This document shows, one piece after another, positions 36,212 to 44,379 of a DNA stretch of 64,000 nt. The notes beneath the pieces were generated by a model. It saw nothing but the letters and a program-made list of their open reading frames with translations. It made no database searches and was not told the DNA's origin. A program made the translations under genes and the position numbers. Origin of the DNA: Sediminicola sp. (GTDB taxonomy: Bacteria; Bacteroidota; Bacteroidia; Flavobacteriales; Flavobacteriaceae); NCBI GenBank assembly GCA_024643325.1, contig JAHEND010000034.1, forward strand, positions 62,001 through 126,000, given 5' to 3'. Position 1 is the first letter of the stretch; every line of letters begins with the position of its first letter.

Positions 36212-36652
36212 TTATTTATTTTCTTTCCATTGATGAGATTTGTCCTCGAAGATTTCCTTTCCAAAAATTGGAACCTTTGCTTTTATTTTATTCACTACTT
36301 CTTGTAGTGCATTAAAAACGGTAGTTCGATGGGCTGCAGAAACAAATGCAAAAATACAGATTTCACCTGCCTTTACCCACCCAATACTGTGGTAAATGTG
36401 CATACAGTATATGGGGTATTTGTCGAAAATTTCACTCTTAATATCATGACAAATTTGATTGGCCATTTCTTTTTGTGCCGAAAATTCAATTGCTTGAACC
36501 ATTTTCCCATCGATTTCATCGGCCCTCACTTGACCTAAAAAAATATCATGAGCTCCAATTCCTGTTTTGGATTGATGAGCTGCAATAGATTTTGCTATTT
36601 TTTCAGGGGTGATGGCTCCTTCTACAAAGATATTTTTAATGCTTTTTTTCAT
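36212..36652 (-). CDS. moaE: Molybdopterin synthase catalytic subunit
   Basis: The 146-residue protein is a MoaE. Visible are GAHDIFLGQVRADEIDGKMV (about 33-52), IYHSIGWVKAGEICIFAFVSAAHR (about 87-110) and the active-site Lys in KAKVPIFGKEIF near 128. With MoaD it adds sulfur to cyclic pyranopterin monophosphate to make molybdopterin. It overlaps moeB by 17 bases and precedes the moaC-moaB fusion by 2 bases. Confidence 0.94.
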   Translation of the reverse strand: MKKSIKNIFVEGAITPEKIAKSIAAHQSKTGIGAHDIFLGQVRADEIDGKMVQAIEFSAQKEMANQICHDIKSEIFDKYPIYCMHIYHSIGWVKAGEICIFAFVSAAHRTTVFNALQEVVNKIKAKVPIFGKEIFEDKSHQWKENK

Positions 36653-37424
36653 GAGTTATTTTACAATCGTTTAATTCAATATAAGATAATTCTTCCTGGA
36701 TCACTTGTTTAATAAGAGGTTTGTTTTTTTTAAACTGAAAGCTTTTTTGTTGATTGGTTAATAGATTAATGCTAACTAGTTTTCCACTTAGAACTTCACC
36801 AATGTTTAATATTATTTTCAATACTTCATTTGCCTGATAGGCGCCTAAAATACCTGGTAAAACACCTAACACACCTGCTTCTTCACAATTGGGAACTTCT
36901 CCTGCTTTTGGTGGTAAGGGAAACAAACAACGATAAGTTGGGCCTCCTGCATAATTAAAGACTGATAATTGCCCTTCGAATTTATAAATTGCAGCAAAGA
37001 CAAAGGGTTTGTTTAATTTAACACAGGCATCATTAATTAAATATCGCGTTCTGAAATTGTCGGTGCAATCCACTACAATATCATAGGTTTTTAAAATTTC
37101 TAAGGCATTCGAAGTAGAAAGTGCAACAGGGTATGATGTGATGTTTATTTCTGAGTTTCGAGCCCTTAAACGCGCTTTCGCAATGTCTGCCTTATTTAAA
37201 TTAAGATCCTGTTCTCTAAAAAGCACTTGTCGTTGCAAATTGGAGAGGCTTACTGTATCAAAATCAACAATTCCAATGGTTCCTATTCCCGCAGCTGTTA
37301 GATATAATAATAGAGGTGCTCCAAGCCCACCAGCACCGATAACTAAAACTTTGGATTCCGAGATTTTTAGTTGTCCTAAAAGGCCTACTTCCGATAATGC
37401 GATATGTCTACTGTAGCGTTTCAT
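36636..37424 (-). CDS. moeB: MoeB-type adenylyltransferase for MoaD
   Basis: The 262-residue protein is an E1-like HesA/MoeB/ThiF enzyme. It begins MKRYSRHIALSEVGLLGQ and has the ATP-binding IGAGGLGAPLLLYLTAAGIG, DFDTVSLSNLQRQVLF and DCTDNFRTRYLIND segments. It adenylylates the MoaD C-terminus so it can accept sulfur. The ATG at 37424 is preferred over one 12 codons upstream, which would run into moaD. There is no rhodanese domain, so the sulfur donor is encoded elsewhere. Confidence 0.93.
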   Translation of the reverse strand: MKRYSRHIALSEVGLLGQLKISESKVLVIGAGGLGAPLLLYLTAAGIGTIGIVDFDTVSLSNLQRQVLFREQDLNLNKADIAKARLRARNSEINITSYPVALSTSNALEILKTYDIVVDCTDNFRTRYLINDACVKLNKPFVFAAIYKFEGQLSVFNYAGGPTYRCLFPLPPKAGEVPNCEEAGVLGVLPGILGAYQANEVLKIILNIGEVLSGKLVSINLLTNQQKSFQFKKNKPLIKQVIQEELSYIELNDCKITHEKKH

Positions 37425-37428
37425 TTGT

Positions 37429-37662
37429 TTACCCTCCAGAAAAAGGAGGGAAAATATCAATATTTTTGGAGGTTATTTTATCTTCTAGTTCTCCAATTGC
37501 GTTGTTTTGTGCAATTTTCAAACTTAGTTTCTTTAGGTCTGGGTATTCATTTTCTAGCCACAATACAAGCTCTCGGAGAGTGATTGCCTGAACATCAATC
37601 AACTCTTGTGATTTTCCAACCACTTCTACTAGTTTTCCATAATATGTAAGGGTTACATCCAT
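37429..37662 (-). CDS. moaD: Molybdopterin synthase sulfur carrier subunit
   Basis: The 77-residue ubiquitin-like protein ends in the required Gly-Gly (FPPFSGG), the residue that is adenylylated by MoeB and thiocarboxylated. Size and beta-grasp pattern match MoaD. The adjacency to moeB and moaE confirms the assignment over ThiS. It overlaps the TauE-like gene by one base. Confidence 0.93.
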   Translation of the reverse strand: MDVTLTYYGKLVEVVGKSQELIDVQAITLRELVLWLENEYPDLKKLSLKIAQNNAIGELEDKITSKNIDIFPPFSGG

Positions 37663-38390
37663 TATAATATTAACAATTTAAAAGAAGCAGCGGCAAGAAC
37701 CACGACTAAAAAATATTCTAATTTTTTATTATTCCACTTTTTAGAACCGAAATAACCCCCTAAGAGACCTCCAGCTAAAGCTAAGATTATCATGGGGAGT
37801 AAAGAAGAAGAAAAGGCAATTCCAATGCTAAATTGTCCAATGAGTGCGGCAGAAGAATTAACCCAAATAAATAAAGCGGAAATTGCAGCCGCTTCTTTCA
37901 TTGAAGACCAGTGAAATAGTAAAAGAACAGGGGTTAAGATAATTCCACCACCAATTCCAATTAACCCTGAAAAGAAACCTATAAGTGCTCCTATAAGTAT
38001 GGCTTTATAAGGGGACAATTTTTTTACTTCCTTACTGGCTGACGGCTTGTAAAGCATTCTTAATAAAGCAAAAAATAAGAGTACCCCAAGGATTTTGTTA
38101 TATAAATTAGAATCAATATTAAAAATGCCTCCAAGATAAGCAGTTGGTATGGACCCAATGGCAAACCATGCAAACAACTTAAATTTAAAATGTCCTGCTT
38201 TGTAATATTGGTAAAATGAAATACCTGCAACAAATAAGTTTAAGATAAGGGCGGTTTGTTTCATGGTTTCGTTGGGAAATGAAAATAGGGTCATCAATGC
38301 TAAATACCCACTGGCGCCCCCATGTCCGACACTGGAATAGAGGAAGGATACAAAAGGCAAAATAGCTAAGAAGTAAAAAATTGGATCCAT
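37662..38390 (-). CDS. TauE/SafE (DUF81) family membrane permease
   Basis: The 242-residue inner-membrane protein has about seven to eight hydrophobic helices with the family's internal repeat: SVGHGGASGYLALMTLFSFP near residue 19 and GFFSGLIGIGGGIILTPVLL near 130. The family moves sulfite, sulfoacetate or other anions, mostly outward. Its place between moeA and moaD, with tight spacing, implies a job in the same process. I use the ATG at 38390, two bases after the moeA stop; an ATG at 38411 would overlap moeA. Substrate is unknown; sulfur-oxyanion or molybdate transport are guesses. Confidence 0.85.
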   Translation of the reverse strand: MDPIFYFLAILPFVSFLYSSVGHGGASGYLALMTLFSFPNETMKQTALILNLFVAGISFYQYYKAGHFKFKLFAWFAIGSIPTAYLGGIFNIDSNLYNKILGVLLFFALLRMLYKPSASKEVKKLSPYKAILIGALIGFFSGLIGIGGGIILTPVLLLFHWSSMKEAAAISALFIWVNSSAALIGQFSIGIAFSSSLLPMIILALAGGLLGGYFGSKKWNNKKLEYFLVVVLAAASFKLLIL

Positions 38391-38392
38391 TA

Positions 38393-39568
38393 TCAATTCA
38401 AAATCAGCCATGTTTTAGCATGTGCTCCTCTCTCCATAAGGGTTGTGTAGGATGGTACATATACTAAGGCATTTGCTTTAGAAAAACTGAGTAAGGAAGC
38501 CGAATTGTGTTCGTCAATAATATGGGCTTGGGTATCGTGAACAACAGCTTTTAAGAATAGGGCTCTTCCAAATTTATTAGTGATATTTGAATCGATGTTG
38601 GTTTGTATACAAGGTAATCCGTCGCTTTTTTTTCCTAATAATTTATGGAGAATCGGAATAACATACAGATAAAAACAGTTGAGCGTAGAAGCGGGATTCC
38701 CCGGAAGGGCAAAGACAATTTTAGAGTCTTTTTTTCCAAAGAACAAGGGTTTTCCTGGTTTTTGATTCACTTTGTAAAATTCTTCTTGTACTCCTAAAAA
38801 TTCTAGTGATTCACGCACAAAATCGTAGTCGCCAACTGAAATACCTCCAGATATTAATACTAAATCGAATTTTATGGCTTCTTTAAGGGTGTTTTGAGTT
38901 TCCTCTAAAGTGTCTTGAGCATAATACACTTTAACATTTTCAATTCCTTGTTGTTTTAAGGCCGATTCTAAAACGACACTGTTACTTTCGAATACTTTTC
39001 CTTCTTGAATAGATTCCCCTGATTTTAAGAGTTCATTTCCAGTTATGACTATAGCTATTGAAGGCTTGTTATAAACAAGCACCGATTGAATTCCCATACT
39101 TTGCAAAAGTCCAATGGAAGGAGGATTTAGAATATGTCCTTTAGAAAAAACAAGATCTCCAGCCTGCATCATGCTTCCAATAGGACGAATGTTTTGACCT
39201 TGTTTAGGTGCTTCTTCCAATAGAATGGTTTTGTCTAAGCACTTTACTTTTTCTTGAATTACAACGGAGTCTGCAGAAGCAGGAACCATTGCTCCCGTAA
39301 AAATGCGAACCGCTTCTCCAGCATTTAAATGAAATGTTTTGGTGGACCCTGCAGCCATTTCACCAATCACTTTGTAATTAAGTGAGTCATGAGATTTTAA
39401 TGCGAAGCCATCCATGGAAGATTGAGCGAAGTGGGGAAGAGACATCGGTGAAAATATGTCATCTGCTAAAACATTTCCGCAAATACGAAAAGAAACAGCT
39501 GCAGAAACGCTTGTGTTTTTTACAGCTGTTTTTTGTATTAATTCTAAAGCTTTTTCTACTTCAATCAT
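38393..39568 (-). CDS. moeA: Molybdopterin molybdenumtransferase
   Basis: The 391-residue protein is a MoeA. The conserved SSMDGFALKSHD segment lies near residue 49, IFTGAMVPASADSVVIQE near 88, ITGNELLKSGESIQEGKVFESNS near 170, GGISVGDYDFVRESL near 233 and ALPGNPASTLNCFYLYV near 282. It inserts molybdate into adenylylated molybdopterin. It is the first Moco gene after the hydroxylase subunits in the minus-strand operon. Confidence 0.95.
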   Translation of the reverse strand: MIEVEKALELIQKTAVKNTSVSAAVSFRICGNVLADDIFSPMSLPHFAQSSMDGFALKSHDSLNYKVIGEMAAGSTKTFHLNAGEAVRIFTGAMVPASADSVVIQEKVKCLDKTILLEEAPKQGQNIRPIGSMMQAGDLVFSKGHILNPPSIGLLQSMGIQSVLVYNKPSIAIVITGNELLKSGESIQEGKVFESNSVVLESALKQQGIENVKVYYAQDTLEETQNTLKEAIKFDLVLISGGISVGDYDFVRESLEFLGVQEEFYKVNQKPGKPLFFGKKDSKIVFALPGNPASTLNCFYLYVIPILHKLLGKKSDGLPCIQTNIDSNITNKFGRALFLKAVVHDTQAHIIDEHNSASLLSFSKANALVYVPSYTTLMERGAHAKTWLILN

Positions 39569-39577
39569 TTGGCTTTA

Positions 39578-41830
39578 TTATGAATTTAATTCATGGATAA
39601 ATGGTTGATGATAAAGACGTTTGCCACTCGCACTATAGATAGCATTGGCAAGTGCTGCTTGAACAGGAGGATAAGGAGGTTCTCCCATTCCAGTTGGTGC
39701 AATATCGCTCTTCACAAAATCAACATAAATCTTATTAGGTGCTTCATGGTGTCTAATTTGTCTGTATTTGTCAAAATTGTCTTGCTGAGGCACTCCGTCT
39801 ACAAAACTCAATTCGCCGTACATAGCAGTTCCGATTCCATCTACTGTTCCGCCTTCAGCAAGGTTGATCGCTGCATCAGGGTTAACTACTATTCCACAAT
39901 CTACCGCTGCAAATACCTGATCGATTACTGGTTTATTACCATCCATACGAACATCAACTACGTTAGCTACATAGGATTGGTGACAGTAGTAAGCAGCAAC
40001 GCCTCTTTTGAGATTTTTTTTGTCTTGGGCACCCCATTTGGCATTCTTCTTAACGAGTTCCAAGACTCCTGCGTAACGTTTGGCATCGTAATCATTACGT
40101 TCTCCGACTGGGTTCTCTTGAGCTCTTTTTAATAGTTCTAATCTAAATTCCAAAGGATCTTTACCAAGTGTTTCAGCTAATTCATCTAGGAATGATTGTT
40201 CTGCCGATGCGTTAAAATTAGAACGTGGAGCTCTATAGGCACCAATGGTAATATTTGATGGGATCACCCATTTCTCTGCTAAATAATTGTCAAGGGCCCC
40301 TGCTGGAAATCTATTTTCATGGAGAGGACTTTCAGGAATTCCACCTCCAATGACATGAATCGCAGTGAGATTATTATCTTTATCGATTGCCGCTCTATAT
40401 TTTAATGAATATGCAGGACGATAAGTTCCATAGGTCATGTCATCTTCTCGAGTGTAAACCAGTTTTATTGGTGCTTTCATATGCTGAGATATCAAAGCTG
40501 ATTCAACTACAAAACTTCCGTAGAGACGTCTTCCAAAACCTCCACCCATTCTACTGAGATGAACTTCTATTTTTTCACGAGGCATTTTTAAACGAGTAGC
40601 AACAGAACCTTCAGCAGCTTCAGGAGTTTGAACTGGTCCAGAAAGAATCACACGCTCTTCAGTGACATCTGCAAAGAAGTTCATGGGTTCCATAGTGTTG
40701 TGTGCTCTAAAAGGAGCTGTATAGGTTCGTTCTAAAACTTTTGCTGCCTCTTTAAATGCCTTTTCTGGATTACCATTTTTACGAGCTGTTTGAAGTGGTA
40801 GGCTTGAATAGTCAATTAAATTTTTATTATGATCTATTGTATTTTCTAAACCAGTAGGAATTGATACATCAGTAGCATTACCACCCCAACCCGCTTGTTT
40901 GATAATTGTTTTGGACATATTTTTCCATTCTACTTTGAGTGCTTTTTTCGCTTTTATAACCTGCCAAGTAGATTCTCCTACAATCACCACTTGTTCGTTA
41001 AAGGCGGTAACGTCAGACCAACCTCTTGCCTCTTCATCATTGAATGTATTGATGGTAAATACATCTTTAATGCCAGGCATATTGATAACTGAAGAGGCAT
41101 CAAAAGACTTCAAGACTTTACCAAAAGCAGGTGGATGTACGATCATTGCTGTAAGCATTCCTTCTTTATAGATGTCTAATCCAAAAAGTGGTTTACCTGT
41201 GACAATATTTTTACCATCGACATTCTTTTTAGAATGTCCAATAATTTTATAATCTGCTATCTCTTTGAGTTCTACTTCTTCAGGCACTTCCAAGTGAGAT
41301 GCTTGCTCAGCAAAAACACCATAGTGGTCTGACTTTCCTGACAATTTATGAGTAATGATTCCATCTGAGGTCGTGAGTTCATTTACGGGTACACTCCAAG
41401 CAGAAGCGGCTGCCATTAATAGCATTTTACGAGCAGTTGCTCCGGCTTGTCTTAGCGGAACCCAACTGTTACCTATGGATCTTGAACCTCCAGCAATTTG
41501 CCAGTTACCGAAAAGACCCACATTAAGCGGAGCTTGTTCAACAAGTACATTGTTCCAATCAATATCCAGTTCTTCGGCAACTAACATGGGCATTGAAGTT
41601 TTTACGTTTTGCCCAATTTCTGGATTGGGTGACATAACAGTCGCTAAACCATTATCTCCAATTTTTAAATAGCCATTTAGCTCAAACCAATTTTTTGGGA
41701 GCGCTTTAAGTTCTCTTTCGGAACTTGAACAGGAAGCCAGCCAATTAAAACTCAATATCATTCCACCACTTGCTAGGGAAACATTTCTAATAAATTCTCT
41801 TCTTGAGTTTTTTGTTTTAAATGTAGACAT
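39578..41830 (-). CDS. Molybdopterin-binding subunit of a xanthine-dehydrogenase-family hydroxylase (IorB-like), Tat-exported
   Basis: The 750-residue protein belongs to the molybdenum hydroxylase large subunits, closest in layout to isoquinoline 1-oxidoreductase beta subunits (IorB) and related aldehyde dehydrogenases. The N-terminus has a twin-arginine signal (NSRREFIRNVSL, residues 8-19) and a possible lipobox ending at Cys34 (LASC). Two Mo-binding parts follow; the catalytic Glu is seen in GMGEPPYPP (Glu717). It hydroxylates or oxidises an unknown N-heterocycle or aldehyde, presumably in the periplasm or at the membrane. It follows the 2Fe-2S subunit gene by 11 bases. Confidence 0.9.
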   Translation of the reverse strand: MSTFKTKNSRREFIRNVSLASGGMILSFNWLASCSSSERELKALPKNWFELNGYLKIGDNGLATVMSPNPEIGQNVKTSMPMLVAEELDIDWNNVLVEQAPLNVGLFGNWQIAGGSRSIGNSWVPLRQAGATARKMLLMAAASAWSVPVNELTTSDGIITHKLSGKSDHYGVFAEQASHLEVPEEVELKEIADYKIIGHSKKNVDGKNIVTGKPLFGLDIYKEGMLTAMIVHPPAFGKVLKSFDASSVINMPGIKDVFTINTFNDEEARGWSDVTAFNEQVVIVGESTWQVIKAKKALKVEWKNMSKTIIKQAGWGGNATDVSIPTGLENTIDHNKNLIDYSSLPLQTARKNGNPEKAFKEAAKVLERTYTAPFRAHNTMEPMNFFADVTEERVILSGPVQTPEAAEGSVATRLKMPREKIEVHLSRMGGGFGRRLYGSFVVESALISQHMKAPIKLVYTREDDMTYGTYRPAYSLKYRAAIDKDNNLTAIHVIGGGIPESPLHENRFPAGALDNYLAEKWVIPSNITIGAYRAPRSNFNASAEQSFLDELAETLGKDPLEFRLELLKRAQENPVGERNDYDAKRYAGVLELVKKNAKWGAQDKKNLKRGVAAYYCHQSYVANVVDVRMDGNKPVIDQVFAAVDCGIVVNPDAAINLAEGGTVDGIGTAMYGELSFVDGVPQQDNFDKYRQIRHHEAPNKIYVDFVKSDIAPTGMGEPPYPPVQAALANAIYSASGKRLYHQPFIHELNS

Positions 41831-41841
41831 GATTGTGAAGA

Positions 41842-42297
41842 TTAATTGTTAGACGCTCTTTTGATGGCTTTCTTTATTCGAGTGTAAGTACCACAACGAC
41901 ATAAATTTCCACTCATTCCCATTTCAATTTGTTCATCAGAAGGATGAGGGTTATTTTTGAGAAGAGAAACAGCACTCATTATTTGCCCTGTTTGGCAATA
42001 ACCACATTGTGGCACATCTTCTTCCAACCAAGCTTGTTGTACAGGATGTTCGCCATTTTCTGAGAGCCCTTCTATAGTTGTGATTTCACTATTTCCAACC
42101 ATAGATACTTGAAGTTGGCAAGCTCTGGTAGCCATCCCATTTAAATGAATAGTACAGGCTCCACATTGAGCGATACCACAACCATATTTGGTTCCAACGA
42201 GATTTAAATGATCTCTAAGCACCCACAAGATAGGGGTGTCTGGTTCTACATCGACTTGATGCGATGCTCCGTTAACGTTTAGTGTGAAATGAGCCAT
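41842..42297 (-). CDS. 2Fe-2S subunit of the molybdenum hydroxylase (IorA-like)
   Basis: The 151-residue protein binds two [2Fe-2S] clusters. The N-terminal plant-ferredoxin-like cluster uses Cys40, Cys45, Cys48 and Cys60 ([11 protein letters not shown]); the C-terminal helical domain uses PQCGYCQTG and NLCRCGTY. It carries electrons away from the molybdenum site in the large subunit. It has no signal peptide, so it is presumably folded with the large subunit and co-exported through Tat. It is the first gene of the operon. Confidence 0.94.
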   Translation of the reverse strand: MAHFTLNVNGASHQVDVEPDTPILWVLRDHLNLVGTKYGCGIAQCGACTIHLNGMATRACQLQVSMVGNSEITTIEGLSENGEHPVQQAWLEEDVPQCGYCQTGQIMSAVSLLKNNPHPSDEQIEMGMSGNLCRCGTYTRIKKAIKRASNN

Positions 42298-42617
42298 AGA
42301 TTAAAGAAATTAGTTTGTTTTGTTTGTCATTAAGAGATGTTAAAAGATAAGAATTAATACGGTTTGTTTTCGAAAAACAATAAAAATTTATAGAATGTTT
42401 AGCAATCGCACATATAAGATATAACTAAAAACAAAATGCTCTGTAATAAAAAGACAATCTATAAATAACATAAGAGTAATGAAATGTCACTTTTCATCGT
42501 TTAAATATACCCTGAAAATCAACACACTTCCCCTCAACCTGGCACTACAAAAATCTTAATAAAACTGTTAAGTTGATAAAATGTAGTTTTTTTTTATTTT
42601 TACAAAAATATTTAATC
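42298..42617. other. 320-base regulatory region upstream of the hydroxylase operon
   Basis: The stretch is AT-rich and holds no gene. A dyad TTGTTTT-CGA-AAAACAA occurs at 42364-42380, 67 bases upstream of the 2Fe-2S subunit ATG, and could be an operator. No exact TAnnTTTG box was found for the minus strand. The last bases form the leader of the small membrane protein at 42618. Confidence 0.45.
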
Positions 42618-42899
42618 ATGAATTTGACAGTAATTAAAAGAGTGTTTTCTCCTCTATTATTATTATTGATTCCACTTTTTGGAAACATTTTTTCCAAGCA
42701 AGTTAATTGGTCTTTATTTGACTTTATAGTCATGGGGTTTCTGTTGGGATTGACAGGGCTAAGTATACATTTTATCATTGAGAAGCTTAGGAATAAAACA
42801 TTTAAAATAGTGACTATTATTTTTGCTTTAATAATTTTTATAATGATTTGGGTTGAGTTAGCAGTAGGAGTATTTGGAAGCCCGATTACGGGTAGTTAA
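42618..42899 (+). CDS. Small three-helix membrane protein
   Basis: The 93-residue protein has three hydrophobic segments (about residues 8-20, 30-49 and 60-85) and ends VELAVGVFGSPITGS. I recall a family of similar small flavobacterial membrane proteins with NWSLFDF near residue 25 and an ELAVG...G ending, but its function is unknown. The start at 42618 was chosen because the next in-frame ATG upstream adds a non-conserved stretch. It ends 2 bases before the first copy of the 100-bp repeat. Confidence 0.65.
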   Translation: MNLTVIKRVFSPLLLLLIPLFGNIFSKQVNWSLFDFIVMGFLLGLTGLSIHFIIEKLRNKTFKIVTIIFALIIFIMIWVELAVGVFGSPITGS

Positions 42900-42900
42900 T

Positions 42901-43000
42901 TCATTAAAAGATTTAGTTGTGCTGCAACTTTGAATATTAGGGGGAGCAACTTAAAATAATTAAACCGTTTTACTTTTATAGTGTAACGATTTTTGTTTTT
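42901..43000 (+). repeat. 100-bp repeat, copy 1 (before the DinB-like gene)
   Basis: Ungapped comparison with 43521-43620 shows 12 differences in 100 bases (88% identical by hand count). The core CTGCAACTTTGAATATTAGG is identical. The right half contains the AAACCGTT...AACGATTT hairpin, which has one mismatch here and is followed by a T-rich stretch, so it may be a weakened terminator for the membrane-protein gene. Confidence 0.85.
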
Positions 43001-43011
43001 AAGAAATAGCA

Positions 43012-43500
43012 ATGAAAGTACTTATCACGAACTACATCTCTCAATTTGAGGAAATACAAAATGGCCAACCATGGGTTGGTAATTCCTATCGCGGCATTCT
43101 GAGAAACATCAATGATAGTAATGGTTTTATCCAACCGTTTAAGGAGATGCATAGTATTGCCGAGATACTTTCTCACTGTACAATGTGGAGAAATGAAGCA
43201 ACGCTTAAAATTGAAAAAGGATTTGGAACCAAAACAGATGATTCTATAGAGAACTGGCTATCAAACTCTGTACTCCAAAATAAAGGATGGAAAGCAATTC
43301 ATAATAATTATAAACTAAGTATTGAAAACTTTATTGAAGCATTGTCTTCCAAAGAAGATACATTTTTGATGAGAACTTATTACGATATTGATTTCAAAAA
43401 GGAATGTCAATATAAATTCTTGATTGAAGGGATGCTTCACCATGATCTTTATCATTTGGGTCAATTAGGACTAATAAAAAAGTTTATAGAGGAAACTTAA
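43012..43500 (+). CDS. DinB family protein
   Basis: The 162-residue cytoplasmic protein is a DinB-like four-helix bundle. The metal-binding histidines are seen in MHSIAEILSHCTMWRNE (about residues 46-62) and in LHHDLYHLGQLGLIKK (about 142-157). DinB-type proteins are often thiol-dependent enzymes; the substrate here is not known. The gene is flanked by two copies of a 100-bp repeat (42901-43000 and 43521-43620), which suggests it came in, or was duplicated, together with its terminator. Confidence 0.85.
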   Translation: MKVLITNYISQFEEIQNGQPWVGNSYRGILRNINDSNGFIQPFKEMHSIAEILSHCTMWRNEATLKIEKGFGTKTDDSIENWLSNSVLQNKGWKAIHNNYKLSIENFIEALSSKEDTFLMRTYYDIDFKKECQYKFLIEGMLHHDLYHLGQLGLIKKFIEET

Positions 43501-43520
43501 ATATTCAATTATAACCTAAT

Positions 43521-43620
43521 CCACTAAAAGACTTAGTTCTACTGCAACTTTGAATATTAGGGGGTGCAACTTTAAATAATAAAACCGTTTTACTATTATA
43601 GTGTAACGGTTTTTTTTATT
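43521..43620 (+). repeat. 100-bp repeat, copy 2 (after the DinB-like gene)
   Basis: This is the partner of 42901-43000, offset by exactly 620 bases. Here the hairpin AAACCGTT/AACGGTTT is perfect and followed by eight T, so this copy works as a terminator. Its end overlaps the last codons of the lipoprotein gene on the other strand. Confidence 0.85.
43581..43617 (+). terminator. Terminator of the DinB-like gene inside repeat copy 2
   Basis: An 8-bp perfect stem (43582-43589 with 43605-43612), extended by one A-T pair, has a 15-base loop that contains ACTA/TAGT. A run of T follows. The A-rich left side allows it to act on the minus strand as well, for the convergent lipoprotein gene. Confidence 0.75.
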
Positions 43621-43969
43621 TATTATCAATATATCTCATCCCTTCAACACCCTTGCTAAGGATCACATCAACTTTCACTTCTGTTCCATTTTCATTTTCA
43701 AAATAAACAGTTTCATCTTTGCTGATATAAACTTTAGTTCTTCCTTTGGGTGCTAATCCGAAACTTTGAGTTACTTCTCCTGACTTTTTATCTACAGCCT
43801 TAACTATAACTGTCAAATTTGATTTGTTGACCAACTCCGCAGAATAGTTTTTTTCATTGAATTCTCCTAATAAAAATGTTTGATTAGCAGGAATAGTTAA
43901 TCCTGATTTAAAGGTCGAACAAGAGTTAAGAGTTAGAAGGATCGTAAATGCAAAAAGTAATTTTCTCAT
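43616..43969 (-). CDS. Small lipoprotein of unknown function
   Basis: The 117-residue protein starts MRKLLFAFTILLTLNSCSTF; LNSC is a lipobox with Cys17. The mature part is a beta-rich domain (for example NYSAELVNKSNLTVIVKAVDKKSG and KVYISKDETVYFENENG). I do not recognise a family. I chose the ATG at 43969; a longer frame upstream lacks a signal peptide at its start. It converges with the DinB gene across the shared terminator. Confidence 0.7.
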   Translation of the reverse strand: MRKLLFAFTILLTLNSCSTFKSGLTIPANQTFLLGEFNEKNYSAELVNKSNLTVIVKAVDKKSGEVTQSFGLAPKGRTKVYISKDETVYFENENGTEVKVDVILSKGVEGMRYIDNK

Positions 43970-44154
43970 ATCGTTTAATTTTATAGACGAATTTTCTTTT
44001 CCATTGTTACAGTCTAACGAATAAAAAATAAATTTTGTTTTATTCATTCTGCAACTTTTGTCAACAGGAGGAACAGACAAAACCACTTAGAAATAGGTGA
44101 TTTTTTTTTACTATAAAATTATTATCTTGGTAACAACCAATAAAATAAATCAAT

Positions 44155-44379
44155 ATGGAAAAAAATGTTTCTAAAGTAAGAGCACATGATGCTATTGTAG
44201 GAGTCTTGTATTTAATAAGTGCAGGGTTAACGCTATACACATCCAATTTGAACTTTGTGTGGATAGCGGTAGCAGTTGGCGGACTCCAACTTATAAGTCC
44301 AATGACAAAATTCTGCCCGGTTTATTTCTTCCTTAATAAACTAATGCCAAATACTGACCCAATTCAGAATGGTAAGTAA
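44155..44379 (+). CDS. DUF2892 (YgaP-like) membrane protein
   Basis: The 74-residue protein has two hydrophobic helices (about 14-28 and 34-50) and the family pattern RAHDAIVGVLYLISAGLTL...GGLQLISPMTKFCPVYFFL with the conserved CP. In other bacteria DUF2892 is the membrane part of the YgaP rhodanese; here it stands alone. A good terminator follows at 44494. A weak -7-like TATCTTGG lies just upstream. Confidence 0.75.
   Translation: MEKNVSKVRAHDAIVGVLYLISAGLTLYTSNLNFVWIAVAVGGLQLISPMTKFCPVYFFLNKLMPNTDPIQNGK

Noticed and set aside
39593-40132. 179-residue plus-strand open frame opposite the hydroxylase large subunit
   Set aside because: Composition is typical of an antisense frame and the opposite strand encodes conserved molybdenum hydroxylase motifs throughout.
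32155-42617. Complete att-site pair bounding the molybdenum block
   Set aside because: No second copy of the tRNA-Leu 3' end was found near 42.3-42.6 kb by eye, so a defined island with att sites cannot be claimed.
42298-42617. Molybdenum cofactor riboswitch upstream of the hydroxylase operon
   Set aside because: The region is AT-rich with only short hairpins; no structure resembling a Moco aptamer could be drawn by eye.
44047-44080. Third copy of the 100-bp repeat near 44047
   Set aside because: Only a short stretch (CTGCAACTTTTG) resembles the repeat; the rest does not align, so it is likely chance.
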